Below are positions 22,574 through 35,555 of a DNA stretch of 64,000 bases, in pieces. The notes under the pieces were generated by a model that was not told where the DNA came from, made no database searches, and saw only the letters and a program-made list of their open reading frames with translations. Each line of letters opens with the position of its first letter. The stretch's first letter is position 1. Source of the stretch: Gnetum montanum (taxonomy: Eukaryota > Streptophyta > Gnetopsida > Gnetales > Gnetaceae); contig MNCI01037707.1 in NCBI GenBank assembly GCA_015680685.1, positions 29,212 to 93,211 of the forward strand, written 5' to 3'. The position numbers and the translations under genes were made by a program.

Positions 22574-25500
22574 TGATGTAGGATTACGACCCTAGTCTAG
22601 AACAGTTTAGATAACTTGTTTTAGGTGGTTGCTGGTCTTTGGTTTCACCAAGGAACAAATATTCCCAAATAGCTTTTTCTAGTTTAAACAAGGTAATTAT
22701 GGCTAAATTTATATTATTAGTCATATACTTGAAAGAAAGTGTTATTTTACCTATAACTGTTAACTTCCTCTTTTAGCTATTCCTCAACGTAATGATGAAT
22801 CTTTATAGCTTTCTACTCATTTAATTTTAAACTTTACATAGCTAAGATAATAAATGAAAAATCTTTATAGAATAGGTCATTCTTTGATTTTGAGCTATTT
22901 GCTAGCAAACTTCCTAGAGCTAAATTTTGCAAACGTTATGCTAAATAGAGCAAAAATCTAAGATTGAGAAATTATTTATGAAGATCAAAATTGCATTAAA
23001 TATGAAATCAATTCTATGCTAAGCTAATTTAGAATTGAAAGTTACAAAAGCTATTTCATTAATCAGAATAACAAGAATAATATGAACCTCAATGTTTTGA
23101 GAAAATAACATATCTCAAAACCTACCATTTACTTAAATGTATTCATGCATAATTTATGCCAAACAAGTAAATAAAGCTATCTATTTCAAATGTAAACTCA
23201 AAGAAAACTAAAAGAGATAAGTTGAACCTATTTAAAATGCCATTAAGAAAAATAGTCTTCACAGGCTTTTCCAAATAGTGTCTTCTATCTTTCCCACTTT
23301 TACAAACTTGATCAAAGCTTTATATAGAGGGTTTTGACAATTACAATATTTATAAGATTATGGTTTAATTAATCTCATGTTATTTTGATAGAGTTTGAAA
23401 CCATTAGATAGTTGCTCAACTTCTTGATAAGCCTTGTTTATCTTCTCAATCTGAAGCCCTTCTATTAGTAAATGTTGAGCTAATCTCCCATGATTGAGTA
23501 AAACATTTATGACCTAATTTAATTTTGGTAAATTTGTATTATTTAGCTTCTTGATAATTTCTTTTTGTCCTACCTCAATGATGCCTAATTCAGTTAATGA
23601 GTCAATTAGTTCATTTAACGCAACTCCTATCATTGAAAAAATCTATTGTAGATCTAAGTTCTTTTGATTAACCTCTATCATTATTCTTGTAAATACCATA
23701 ATCATATTATCTAAAAATTCATTTTTATACGATGGAAATGCTTTTCTTTCTTTGTAGCTATCCTAACCAAATCTTGAGCTTTGTGATCCATTTGGATAAA
23801 AATGACTTGGCTTCTCTTAGCTTCTTCAAACTCCACTTAAGTTTCTTGCATCTATTCTTTATTATAGATAAGTGCAACAATCAACTTTTGAAAAATATGT
23901 TGCAGAAAATAAGAGAAATATGGAGGTTGATCCTTCTTGGCTTGTTCTATAGCATAGTTCACAATAGTTAGCTTTTCTTCTAATTGTACCCTAGCTTGCT
24001 CTTTATTTTGTAGAAATGAATCCTTAATTATGATTGTAGCTTTGAGTTGCTTGTTTACATCCTTGGAGTCTTTTACTTATTCTTTAAATCTAGCCATTTC
24101 TTCTTCATTTTTCATTAGAAACTCTTTCAGCTTAGCTATTATGTTGTTAACAACTTGTCCAATAACTTTGATCAAAGTAGCCATGGTCTCTGACATGTAT
24201 TGATGGGGCATTACTAGCTTTCGGCCTTCTATTTGAGGATCATATTTCTTATAAGGGATTATAGCAATTGCTTCCATTTCTAGCTTGGTCAAGAGCTTCT
24301 AGTTGAGGATGATTATTCCTTCTTTTTCTTTTACTTTAAAAGATCAAGCTACTCTCTTCATCAAATAGCATAAGTAAAAATCCAGAGCTGTCAAAGCTAA
24401 TGATAATCTTTCCCCTTCCTTTTGTTGTTACTACTTGAGAAGCCCTTATTAATGCTTTTCTTTATTAACTATGATTCTTTTAATCCTTATTTTCATGATT
24501 TCCTTTATCCTTTCATATTTAGTGTCATTGATTAGGAACCTCTCATCAGGCATGGCCTCTTTTGATCTTGTAGCTTCCATGAGAAGTACTTCTCTTCAAT
24601 TAGAGATAAATATTTAGTAGGAAAATCTCTAGGTAGAGGATGATCTCTACTTTCAATCCATCTACAAACTTCTATATATTGGTTAATCATAGGATGAGCT
24701 AGGAAGCTTCATCGATAAGATTTTCTTCAATTGTGTTGGTGCTTTATCCTTGGCTTAATAACCTTTATATCTATAGGTTTTTTGTATACTATATCTATCT
24801 CACATGGCTATTTAACTTTGCAAGTCTTGGTAGTTGAATATATTCTCTTTGGAGATATTGAAAAATCACACTGCCATGCCTTTCAAATGTCCTACATTGT
24901 TAATTTCAAAAAAATCAAATTTCAAGGAACAAAACTCCTTATGATTGTAGTCATATCTTAAGGGGTTCTCCCTAATTTATCTTTCTACTTCAAAAGCTAC
25001 TAAGTATGGAGCTATGAACCTTAGGATCTTGAATGTGTGTTCTTCAAACCCTACTATTAAAATCTAAGTAGAATAGACATGTAGAAAAATAGCTCCATGA
25101 CATTTATTTCTTATTTTATTGATGATTTGCTAATCTATAGGCTCTTAGGAAGAACTTAAATCGATGAGGATATATATAGTTCATGAGGAAATCTAGGGCT
25201 TGAACATCAAAGTAGATTTTTTGATAAATAGCTAGAAAAAAAAATCATAATAGGGTCTTTAGGATGATCTCTATGCTATGATAAATATCCTACAAAAATT
25301 CGAGCCATTCATGCTTTGGCTCTATAATCACACTTAATAAAAAACCCATTAGAAATGAGCTTAAATTCAACTGAGCTCCTTGTTCCTAAATTTCTACCAA
25401 GCTCTATTATAAAATATCATTCATACATTTTATTGAGAATAAATTTCTCTTATTTTCCAATGCTACCTAATCCCAAACATGATAATAAAAAATAAGATTT

Positions 25501-28055
25501 ATTTCACATCTTGAGTAGAAATTCAAAGATGAAATAAAAATTTTGTGAGGAAACCTAAGCTCTACAACTTTCCAAATGGTATTCTAATATTCACAAGCTT
25601 TAACTAGCTATGTTGGTGAAAACTTAAAGACCTTCCCTATTTCAAGGTGCATCCAAACTTGCTACTGAGGACTTCCTCATTATATTGACGAGCCTCCAAC
25701 TTTGTTATATCAATCTTTCTGACCATAGAGCTCATACATTTTCCTAATTCTAATATCTATGAAGCAATTAGTATTCCCTATAAGGAAAAGCTTATCTTTT
25801 TCATATATGGGTTTAGCTATCAAGTGATTAATAAAATCTCTAATAGTATTAGTTCTAGGTTTGAAACCAAGCTTGTGAAGACCAATTTTCTTATAATCTT
25901 CTCTTCATTCATCTGCTGACTCTAAATCTTTGAGCTCTATTTTTTTAATTAATTCATAGTCTTCGTCAAAGATAAATAATTCTTTTTCTTCTTACTCCAA
26001 ATCCAAACATCCAACATTAATTCATTATCATAGCTTATATATGTTGAGCTTAAAATGTTGTAGGTAATCTGAGAAGCTGAAGGTGTTGATGTCCTAGAAC
26101 TTCTACAACACTTATTCTTTTTCTTTATGAAACATATTGATTTGAAATTCTTAGATATTTAAGAATGATTTTCTCTACACTTATAGTGTGGCTTTTGATC
26201 TAATGTAATGCTAGCCTTCTGTTTACTACTATCCTTGTGATTTAAAATATGTCATAGCTTTGTGAATTAATACTTGAAAATTTGTTTTTAATTTGCTTTC
26301 TTGAAGATAGAATATTTGAATAATTTTGTGAAATAAATTAACAAAATTTTTTATTTCATATCTTGAATAGAAATTCAAAGGTAAAATAAAAATTCTATGA
26401 GGGAACTTGAGCTATGTAGCTTTCAAAATGTTATGCCCATATCCCCAAGCTTAAGTTGGCCATGCTAGTGAGATCTTGAAGACCTTTCCTATTTTAAGGT
26501 GCATCAAAACTTATACTAAATGCTTACCCATTATATTAATGAGCCTTAATCTCTATTATATCAAGCTTTATGAGATCATAGAGCTCATATATTTTCCTAA
26601 CATTGATATCTATAAAGCACTTAGTATTCCCTATATAGGGGAGCATATCTTTCTCATATACAGTTTTAACTATTAGATAATTAATAACATCTTTGATAGT
26701 ATTAGCCCTATGTATGAAAGAAAGCTTGTGAAGATCTATTTTTCTTAATTTTTTTTCATTCCTCCATTCATTCTAAATCTTTGAGCTCTTTTTCCTAGTT
26801 AAGTCATGATCCTTATCCAAATTGAATAATTCTTTCGCTTCTTACTTGAAGTCCAAATGTCCAAAATCAATCCATTATCTTAGTTGATATATGTTGAGCT
26901 TAAAATATTTGAAGTAATCTAAGAAGCTAAAGGTATTGATGTCTTGGAACTTTTGTAGTACTTCTTCCTTTTCTTTGTGAGACATCTTAAGCTAAAATTC
27001 TTAGATCTTTAAGGACACTTTTCTCTACACTTGTAGTATGGCTTTTGCTCTGCTACAATGCTCGCCTTTTGTTTACTACTAGCTTTGTGATTCAAAATCT
27101 ATCAAACATTTATCAATTAATATCTAAAGCTTTGTTTTTAATTCAGTCACACAAAGGTAAGCTATTTGAATAATTTTTTAACACATGTTACATTCCTCTA
27201 AATTCTTCAAGATGCTCTATTGACACTATTAATGACTATAGAATTTGATATGAATAGCGTTTTTTTAATGATAGTATTTCTTTTTGTTAATGTTACTCTA
27301 CCTTATTTTAAAATGATTAATAGCAATTAGGATGATATGGATGTAAGTAGAATCATTTTGTAGAGTTTATTTTTAGTTCTATTAATAAGTTCTTTCAATC
27401 TTTTTATTTTGATATGGCAATAATATTCAGAGCTCAACTAATTTTGTAGCAGAAATTTTAATTAATCTTAAAAGAGAGCTTACTTCATAATAACTTTTAA
27501 ACTTGTGTTGATGTGGAGCTCTATGGATCTCCATGTGATTGTCTTCTTTAGAAGTTGATCATTCTTTAAAAATTCATGTGCTCTTTATAGAAGCTCTTTT
27601 TTTTTTGGCTCTACAAAAATTATGCTTATGTTGCTCTTAATTAGGTTTAAATATTGCTTAATTCTCTCTTTGTCAATATATGACTTGTTTCTATAATGAA
27701 TTCCATGTTCAAATTCCTAAATTAGAGCTCCTTTGCATCTTAATAGAGCTTGTAGAAATAATTTGTAGAACCACTTTTTGACTCTACAAAGTTCTTCTTG
27801 TTGTCATAAGCAAAGATCACAAAACAAATTTGGAGCTAGCTCATAGAACAATTTTTTGGTTCTACAAACTCTTCTTCCACCTTAAGCTTATGTGGGTTTT
27901 GTGTTCTCTTTAAATCCTTTAAGATCTTTCTTACATAGAGTTTAGTTGAGCTATATTAAAACTACAAGTGACAATGTTTGGAATAATCTATAGTGGGCCT
28001 TGTGTTTGAGCTTTCTTGAAAGAATCTCATATTTTTGGAGGTGACATGGTTATGT
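22574..28055 (-). mobile_element. 5' LTR of D, left part (split by E)
   Basis: Right copy of the long direct repeat with 10613-16430. It starts TGATGTAGGATTACG and runs to 28055, where E begins; it resumes at about 50747. A TATA box (CTCTATATAAAG on the - strand) is at 23318-23330. It keeps the segment 24890-25860 that the other LTR has lost, and contains a tandem duplication of about 840 bases (25494-27180). The several short open stretches here are chance frames. Confidence 0.85.
25494..27180. repeat. Tandem duplication inside the D 5' LTR
   Basis: Two head-to-tail units, about 25494-26337 and 26338-27180. Examples: 25505-25560 (TTGAGTAGAAATTCAAAG) against 26352-26410 (TTGAATAGAAATTCAAAG); the 'GACCTTCCC-TATTTCAAGGTGC' block near 25641 against 26482; and GAGCTTAAAATGTTG near 26046 against 26897. 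The other LTR has one shortened version only. The units have diverged visibly, so the duplication is old. Confidence 0.8.
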
Positions 28056-31000
28056 TAGTTATCGTTTGGGACTGCCAACATTTGGTCGCCTCCAAGTCTC
28101 GTGACTTTGGAAGTCATGGGAAGCAAAGATGTTCTTCAAATAGGGTTTAGGTGCTTACTAGTCTTAGGCAACACCAACGCCCAAATACCTCGATATAGAT
28201 TCAATGGTTATGAAACATACTAACATGAATATGTGTTTGTTGTTGTGAATGTTGAAATGATTGGGTTATGTATGAAACTATAATTGGCTATCATAAAAGA
28301 AATTTAGCTATCTTTGTAAAACACTATGAGTTGTTGAAGGTTCCTATTTTGTCAAATCACTTAGTCTATATAGTCCCTATAGTATGTTGCTTGTAACAAA
28401 TAAAATTTTGCAAAAACATTTAAGCACAATTCTTCCAATCTACTCCTAATTTCCCCTAGAGAGAAAGTTCCACAAGAAAACTAGAAATAGAGTGAGATTC
28501 AATGAACTTAGAAAGAGAAAGAAAATAAATTAGTGTTGTGTGAAATCTCAAATATTTAAGCAAGATAACTTGATGTGAGGAAACACTTCGCAATAAAGCT
28601 ATTCTATTTCATCTAACTACGAATTGTTAAAACCCTTTGAGCTTAACAAGAAATTTTGTAAAAGACAATCTTATTACACTACCAAAAATGCTATGTAAAC
28701 AACAAAGTACGAACTCCTATTTTTTGTAGTAAGAGTTATCAAGAATTGCATTCAATAGAGCCTTCAAAAAATTTAATAATTTTAGGGTTGAAATGCCAAG
28801 GCAACAAACTTTAAAACAATGAAGCTATTTCATTCCTCTTAAAATACCAAAGATTTTTCTAGATCCTCTATGCTCAAAATAGGCAATTTCATTAAGAAAT
28901 TACTATTAAATTTCTCTAGAGGCTTTTCAAAAACATAAGCTCTTTTATGGCAAATATTAATAGAAGTTCAATATTAGGAAAAAATAGAGCTATAAAAGAA
29001 TCCTAGAAAAAATCCGAAAATTAAATGCCAAGTAAGATACTATCTAAACCATTAGCTAAGTAACTAAAATAAAATGGGAAGAAAAGAACTCATAAGATTA
29101 AAACAAAGAAGTTGAATTGATGCCTTTAGTAAGCCATGATTTACAAGAATTCTTCAAAAGTTTCTTCTTCTAATTCTTCCCCCTACTTTTTTAAATTCTA
29201 CCTTAGAAGGCCCTTTTATAGTGGCCTTAGTGTAGTTACAATAATCATGAGAAGTTAAGGGTATTACAAATATCTAGGAATATTAATTTATAACCATCCT
29301 AGACGTTATAACTTCCATAAGAAGTTATTAGAAATTTGAGCTATGGTTTCCATGTGTTTTCTTGGTAACCAATATCATGTAGATTATCATAGGAGGTTAC
29401 AAAAATTAAAGAAACATATGCCAAAGTTGGCAAGTGTCCAATGAGTAATTACAACATTATAAATATCAAGGAGATAGAGCTATAACTTTCATAGGAAGTT
29501 ATAATTTTTAAAAAAATTTAAATGTTGTAGAAAATAAAGGTACATTTGCTACATGTTTATTAATTTTCTTCCTTGTAATTTTTGGAAGATATGTTATATG
29601 CATCATGGAGTAAATTTATTCCCCATTGTGAGGTTATGTTAAAATTTGCTCTTTCTCATCATGGAGGTTTTCTTTAAAAATAAATTTTAAATATTTTTCA
29701 TATGGTAAGGGTAGATGGAAGGATCAAGAACCATTTCAGGAATTAGCATCATGGTGTAATTACTACACTTCAACAATCCCCACGACAAACATGTGTATTT
29801 CTTAGGTTTCATTTTCATTTGCATAGCACCACGTATGTTGCTCTACACTTTACCACACTTGTTATTGGAAATGCAGGTCACAACCTCTAAAATGAAGTTC
29901 TCTACATACCACTGCATGGTGAGCTTTGTGTTCTTTAGCTCTTTTTCTTTGCAACTGCTCCTGGGTCTTTCGCCATTGGGATCTCTTAGCTATGCTTTCA
30001 TCTACCATGGTCACCTACACCATTGTCATTCAAGATTTAGGGTTATTGCTATCATTGTTTCTACCTTTTCCATGTGCCATTGGTCTATTTGCCTATTTCA
30101 AACACAAAGACGAGGGTTTTGTATATTGCCGTATTGCATCTTGGATGTCATTTAGGAAGTAAGCAGTGGCTATGGTGGCTCATGCTTAGAGGTCTCTAAT
30201 TCAACTTCAACAACGTCCATACCATACATGGAGAAAACATGAAAAACCTACTCTAATGTAGTTTTGACATGTACGAGCACACTTAGGTTAAACTAAGGAT
30301 TTCTATCCTTGCTACTTTTAGGAGAAAATTTGTTATTATCTGGATAGCAGTGACACTCCAAATCATATTCATGATTTTGTTGCCATGAAAAATATTTCGG
30401 ATAAATCTATAACCAAGATTTATTAAGGTGGTTATTGTTGTTTATTATTATTTGTTATTCTAATGTGACTACTTATCTTGGATTTTCCTTCTTTTTTCTC
30501 TTTTGGTTCTGACTTTGCTATGATTTCATAGCCACTTCATTGGTATTATTCCATCTATTTCATAGTTTTAGGGATCAGCATAGAACATTGGTTTTATAGA
30601 AATTCTCTCTACTGAGTTTCAAGAACTATGTATAGTTTTAATTAGATACTAGGGCTTTGAATACCTATATTGTTATATAAATTAATCTTTTCTTAAAGCA
30701 CATGGGTTTGGCCTATCTTTCTCAGCTATTATTATTACCCAAGTAACCCTGCTAACCATGAACAATCCTAAGTATAAGAATATTTAATATTGTATTTGCT
30801 ACTTGAAGGCTGGAACATTTTCAATATTTTATAATATCACCAAACACTTGATAAGCTTGTGCAGAACCATCCTATATAGAGAATAAAATACCTTGTGCAT
30901 TTCACTAGTTTTATAATGTTTATAGACATGAATTCCAGTGTGAGATCTCATAACATTTACATAGGAAATATACTAATTTTACAACCTTTGGCTTGCCATC

Positions 31001-31147
31001 AAGCTATCATAAATTCCATAATCTAAACCTTTGTTTTTTTGCCTTGAAATTATAGATACTTAAGCCTGAAATGTGCAACTTTGAAGATACTTCCCATTCA
31101 TTTTCTCCTTAACACTATTCATGATTTAATCATGCTTCATATTATTG
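28056..31147 (-). mobile_element. 3' LTR of element E (right end lost in gap)
   Basis: Left copy of a direct repeat with 47534 to about 50746. Similarity starts at TAGTTATCGTTTGGG against TGATGATCATTTGGG and continues without break to the N gap (ATGCTTCATATTATTG at 31132-31147 equals 50612-50627). A TATA box (CACTATAAAAGGG on the - strand) is at 29211-29226. By comparison with the other LTR, the true end should lie about 120 bases into the gap. The open frame at 29793-30155 is not kept in the other copy and is not called. Confidence 0.85.
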
Positions 31148-32116
31148 NNNNNNNNNNNNNNNNNNNNNNNNNNNNNNNNNNNNNNNNNNNNNNNNNNNNN
31201 NNNNNNNNNNNNNNNNNNNNNNNNNNNNNNNNNNNNNNNNNNNNNNNNNNNNNNNNNNNNNNNNNNNNNNNNNNNNNNNNNNNNNNNNNNNNNNNNNNNN
31301 NNNNNNNNNNNNNNNNNNNNNNNNNNNNNNNNNNNNNNNNNNNNNNNNNNNNNNNNNNNNNNNNNNNNNNNNNNNNNNNNNNNNNNNNNNNNNNNNNNNN
31401 NNNNNNNNNNNNNNNNNNNNNNNNNNNNNNNNNNNNNNNNNNNNNNNNNNNNNNNNNNNNNNNNNNNNNNNNNNNNNNNNNNNNNNNNNNNNNNNNNNNN
31501 NNNNNNNNNNNNNNNNNNNNNNNNNNNNNNNNNNNNNNNNNNNNNNNNNNNNNNNNNNNNNNNNNNNNNNNNNNNNNNNNNNNNNNNNNNNNNNNNNNNN
31601 NNNNNNNNNNNNNNNNNNNNNNNNNNNNNNNNNNNNNNNNNNNNNNNNNNNNNNNNNNNNNNNNNNNNNNNNNNNNNNNNNNNNNNNNNNNNNNNNNNNN
31701 NNNNNNNNNNNNNNNNNNNNNNNNNNNNNNNNNNNNNNNNNNNNNNNNNNNNNNNNNNNNNNNNNNNNNNNNNNNNNNNNNNNNNNNNNNNNNNNNNNNN
31801 NNNNNNNNNNNNNNNNNNNNNNNNNNNNNNNNNNNNNNNNNNNNNNNNNNNNNNNNNNNNNNNNNNNNNNNNNNNNNNNNNNNNNNNNNNNNNNNNNNNN
31901 NNNNNNNNNNNNNNNNNNNNNNNNNNNNNNNNNNNNNNNNNNNNNNNNNNNNNNNNNNNNNNNNNNNNNNNNNNNNNNNNNNNNNNNNNNNNNNNNNNNN
32001 NNNNNNNNNNNNNNNNNNNNNNNNNNNNNNNNNNNNNNNNNNNNNNNNNNNNNNNNNNNNNNNNNNNNNNNNNNNNNNNNNNNNNNNNNNNNNNNNNNNN
32101 NNNNNNNNNNNNNNNN
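31148..32116. other. Assembly gap of 969 N bases
   Basis: Unknown bases. The gap hides the end of the E 3' LTR, its polypurine tract and part of the post-integrase region. Long open frames computed through it are meaningless. Confidence 0.99.
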
Positions 32117-32216
32117 ATGTATAATAAATATTATATTGTAATATACATATATATATATAAAAGTTATGGGCAATTGCCCAAAATTAATGTTTTATATGTA
32201 AAACATTATATGAAAA

Positions 32217-33260
32217 CTATAATTCCATCCCATTTAGTGTCAATAACTTGTATGTATCTTCTGATAATTGCCTCTTGATATGAAATGGACTAGTCCATAT
32301 TATCAAAAATTTATTTGGATTCTTCATATTCCATAATAGTACAAGATCACTGATTTTGAAAGTCCTTTTCAAAGCCTTTCTGTCAAACCATATTTTGACT
32401 TGAGAAGCATTCTTTAATAAAAAATCTTTGGCTCTATCCATTTCAGCTTCCCTTTTGATGAGCAAGGTCATGAAAATTTTATCTCTATTTATTTTCTCAC
32501 TATATTTTTGCACAAAATCTGAGGCCGAACTTATAATCTTGTTCATTATTCTAGCAAGAAACCCATAGAATAATTTATAAGCTAATGTCCTAATAGCCTT
32601 CTTAAATATGATCAATCCATAATGCAAATTGTAAGTAATCGATCCAACTTCCTGGATTCTCATCCATTGACTTCTTAATGTAGAAAATGAGTTTTTATTT
32701 GTAGATTCAACTAAGCCATTTCCTTAAGGATAATAATTTGAAGAAAAAAATAGAAAGATGGATTTTTCTAATGTCCATGTTATAAATTCTTCAAATTGAA
32801 AAGCAATTTCATTATCGGATACCAACACTTCAAGTAGGCCAAAACAACTTAGAATCTGATCTTCCAAGAACTTAATCATGTTTGATGTTGAACTTTTTCT
32901 TAGAGATTTTGCTTCAGACCATTTAGTAAAGTAATCGATTGCTGTGAGAATAAACTTATGTCCAACTCTTGAAGGTGTAATTATGCCAATAAAATCTAAG
33001 CTCCATTGCTAAAATGGTCCATATGCAATTACTAGTTTTAAGGGAGCTCTAGCCTTTTTGATTTTTGATCCATGAATTTGACATTTGTAATATATTTGAA
33101 TTCTTGAACTAATATCTTGGTACATACTAGGCCAATAAAATCATAGTGGAGCATATGTTGCATAGTGGACTTAGGAGACTTGTAGAAAAAATTTGAATGA
33201 TCATAGAACTATTCTAAAATGGAGTTGATATGATCATTATGAACACATTCTAACAAAACT
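32217..33260 (-). pseudogene. Integrase of E (broken, catalytic residues kept)
   Basis: On the - strand a decayed zinc-binding part (near 33200-33080) is followed by the core: W-S-L-D-F-I-G near 33005-32985, HKFILTAIDYFTKWSEAK near 32970-32915, VLVSDNEIAFQ near 32830-32800 and YYPxGNGLVESTNKN near 32730-32690. The three acidic positions (LDF, SDN, VES) are therefore all still present. The C-terminal part is the open stretch 32663-32217, ending DTYKLLTLNGMEL, typical of gypsy integrase tails. Stops interrupt the core. Confidence 0.87.
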
Positions 33261-33299
33261 CCTCTGAAATCCTTTCTATATAAGATTCCATATTTAATC

Positions 33300-33900
33300 A
33301 CAAATTTATTTTCTTTTTGAAGAAATCTCTCATTTGACTTGTAGTTAAATTATTTAGAATACTTCATGTATCAAGAAATTCTATAATTTCATCATACCAG
33401 TTTCCTTCATGAGTTTTAAGCACATATACTTCATCTTTTGTAGCCATTAACTTGGGTAATCCCATTCCTTTAATGGTTTTTCATGTTTCTAATTAAAATC
33501 TAAAACATTGAAGTTTTGTGAGCCAATTTTCTCTTTTCAATACAATTTCATTTTGAGCTAATAATTGTTTGACTATAGACTCTATTAGCAGAATATGAAC
33601 TAATGAACTTTCCAAGTAATATTTGAAATGTTGAAGTGCTTTGATGACTACGAATGCTTGTTTCTCTAAGTCTAAATAATTTATCTCTGAACCTTTTAAC
33701 TGATACCTAGAAAATCTAATCAGTTCATCTTGACTATTATCTCTTTGAGTTAACATGCAAAATTAAATCATTTGAAGCAAAATCATATAACTAGAAGTCT
33801 TCTTTCAATTTTTGGTTTTACCAAGTATCGAGCTTCTTGAATAGCCCTTTTCATGTTTTTTAATTCTCTCTCTGATTTGAGTGTTTTTTCTACTAGGACG
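33300..33900 (-). pseudogene. Gypsy-type RNase H of E (broken)
   Basis: The open stretch 33756-33493 on the - strand contains E-I-N-Y-L-D-L-E-K-Q-A-F-V-V-I-K-A-L-Q-H-F-K-Y-Y-L in two overlapping parts (INYLDLEKQAFVVIKAL, then HFKYYL), the usual YxxxEKEALAxVxAxxxFRxYL motif of Ty3 RNase H. Upstream sequence to 33900 matches the RT connection domain. It lies between RT and integrase as usual. Confidence 0.8.
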
Positions 33901-33949
33901 TCTTTCCATAGCATATGCATCAAAGGTTTAGTAATTTCAATGAATCCAT

Positions 33950-34740
33950 GAATAAATTTTGTAATGAAATTTATCTTTCTATAGAAAGATCTGAGAGACC
34001 TTATACTTGTAGGATGCTCGATATTTTGTATTACTTGAATTTAGGAGTTATCTATATCAATTCCTTCTTGATAGATTACATGGCCTAGTAAACTTCCAGA
34101 TTTATCCCCAAAGATAAATTTCTTAGGATTTAATGAAATGTCATAGTCACAACATTTGTTAAAAAAACTTGTTAAAGATGACCAACATGATCTTCCTTCC
34201 TTCTCAAAATGATGGTGATATCATCTAAATAAACTGCAATGAATTCATCTATCAGACCTTTAAAGGGTAAGTCCATTATCTTTGAAACGTAGCTCTAGTG
34301 TTTTATAATCCAAATGATATTCTTTGGTAAGAGAAAGTTCCCCACTTGGTGATAAATTTTATTTTATATCTATCATCCTTATCTACCATGATCTAACTAT
34401 ATCCTAAAAAATCATCTAGGAAAGAGTATACTTGACTGATACTTTGATCAACATCTCATCAATTCTAGGGAGTGTGTATTTGTCTTTTTTAGAGGCTTCA
34501 TTTAAATTCTTGAAATATACACAAAGCTTAATATTTCCATTCTTTTTCCTTACTAGAACAAGATTAGCAAACCATGTCAAATATCATATTGGATATATAA
34601 TTTAGGCTTGTAACATCTTGATCTCAACTTCCATAGCTAGTTCAAATGATGGATTAAATTTCCTTTTTTTTTTGTTTAACTATCTTACAATTGTTTATCA
34701 AAGGAATTTTATGTGTCATCACATTTGGTCAAAAAGTTTT
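33950..34740 (-). pseudogene. Reverse transcriptase of E (broken)
   Basis: Read on the - strand it contains V-Y-L-D-D-I-T-I-I at about 34240-34210, the YxDD catalytic box with both aspartates intact, preceded by VYSFLDDFLGYS near 34425-34390 and WGTFSYQRISFGL near 34350-34310. Downstream, a Tat-like connection segment continues to 33960. Several in-frame stops and frameshifts are present. The second RNase H is upstream at 35520-35110. Confidence 0.87.
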
Positions 34741-35109
34741 AAGATCATCATAAGACCAAGCAAAATTTTCCAAATTATTTTTTAAGAGCAATAATAAATT
34801 TTTCTTAAAAATTGAATCCTTTTCCTTTATGACACTTAACATCTTTGGTATCTTATTAGATCTGAAATTCACTGCTTAATAAGCTTGATCATCTAGATTC
34901 TATATATATTTTTCAGTAAGAAAAATTTTGTTAAATTCATGTTTGTAATCAATCAGCTTTTGAGATGTTGTTTCAAGTATGATTTGACTTTGAATTCTTG
35001 CTTATTTCTCAAGAATATAAGTAATTGATCATCATCTTTGAATACTTGTAAATGCTTTATGTTATTTGGTATTGATGGTTAATGTTCATTCTTGATTGTT
35101 ACACCTTCA

Positions 35110-35520
35110 TAACCTTCTATCTTTTTCACATATAATGTTGAAAGTTGCTTTCACTAAGTCATATGCTATATAATTATCCTTTATACCTGTATGTTCTATT
35201 TTATAGCAATGAAGTTGATCCAACATTTTATAGACTAGCTATTTATAGGGTTGCAAGGATGAGCTTTTTACTACACAATTATCTTTAACTTGTTCACACA
35301 CCAATCTTGAGTCTTCTTTTATGGTGATTACCTTGATTCATTTTTCTAATGTTGTTTTAATTCCAATACACAAAGATTTATATTCATCCTTGTTAGTACA
35401 AGGAAAAGATAAATGAATTTCCTTGAATATTTTTGGGGAATCATCTTTTACTAGAACTACTCTGACTCTTGCACCTTTGGAGTTACAAGAACCATCAAAG
35501 TATAGTTTTCATTCCTCTCA
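35110..35520 (-). pseudogene. Additional RNase H of E, upstream of RT, with all four acidic residues
   Basis: On the - strand the domain reads LYFDGSCNSKGARVRVVLV, then FPCTNKDEYKSLCIGIK, then ITIKEDSRLVCEQVKDNC, then HTGIKDNYIAYDLVKA. This gives the D-E-D-D set of RNase HI (FDGS, DEYKS, EDSRL, AYDL). Two TGA/TAG stops (after TTLEK and after LQPYK) break the frame. The spacing fits a full domain of about 135 residues. It is followed by RT at lower coordinates and preceded by a linker and protease, so the order is protease, RNase H, RT, RNase H, integrase. Confidence 0.88.
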
Positions 35521-35555
35521 TCTTTAGATTCTTCTTTCTCCAAGTTATCAATTTC

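Noticed and set aside
29793-30162. Two overlapping + strand open stretches of 120 and 78 codons in the E 3' LTR
   Set aside because: They lie inside the LTR, on the strand opposite to the element, and the matching part of the other LTR (about 49260-49650) does not keep the frame.
31081-32278. Open frames of more than 340 codons on both strands
   Set aside because: They run through the 969-base N gap and contain almost no real sequence.
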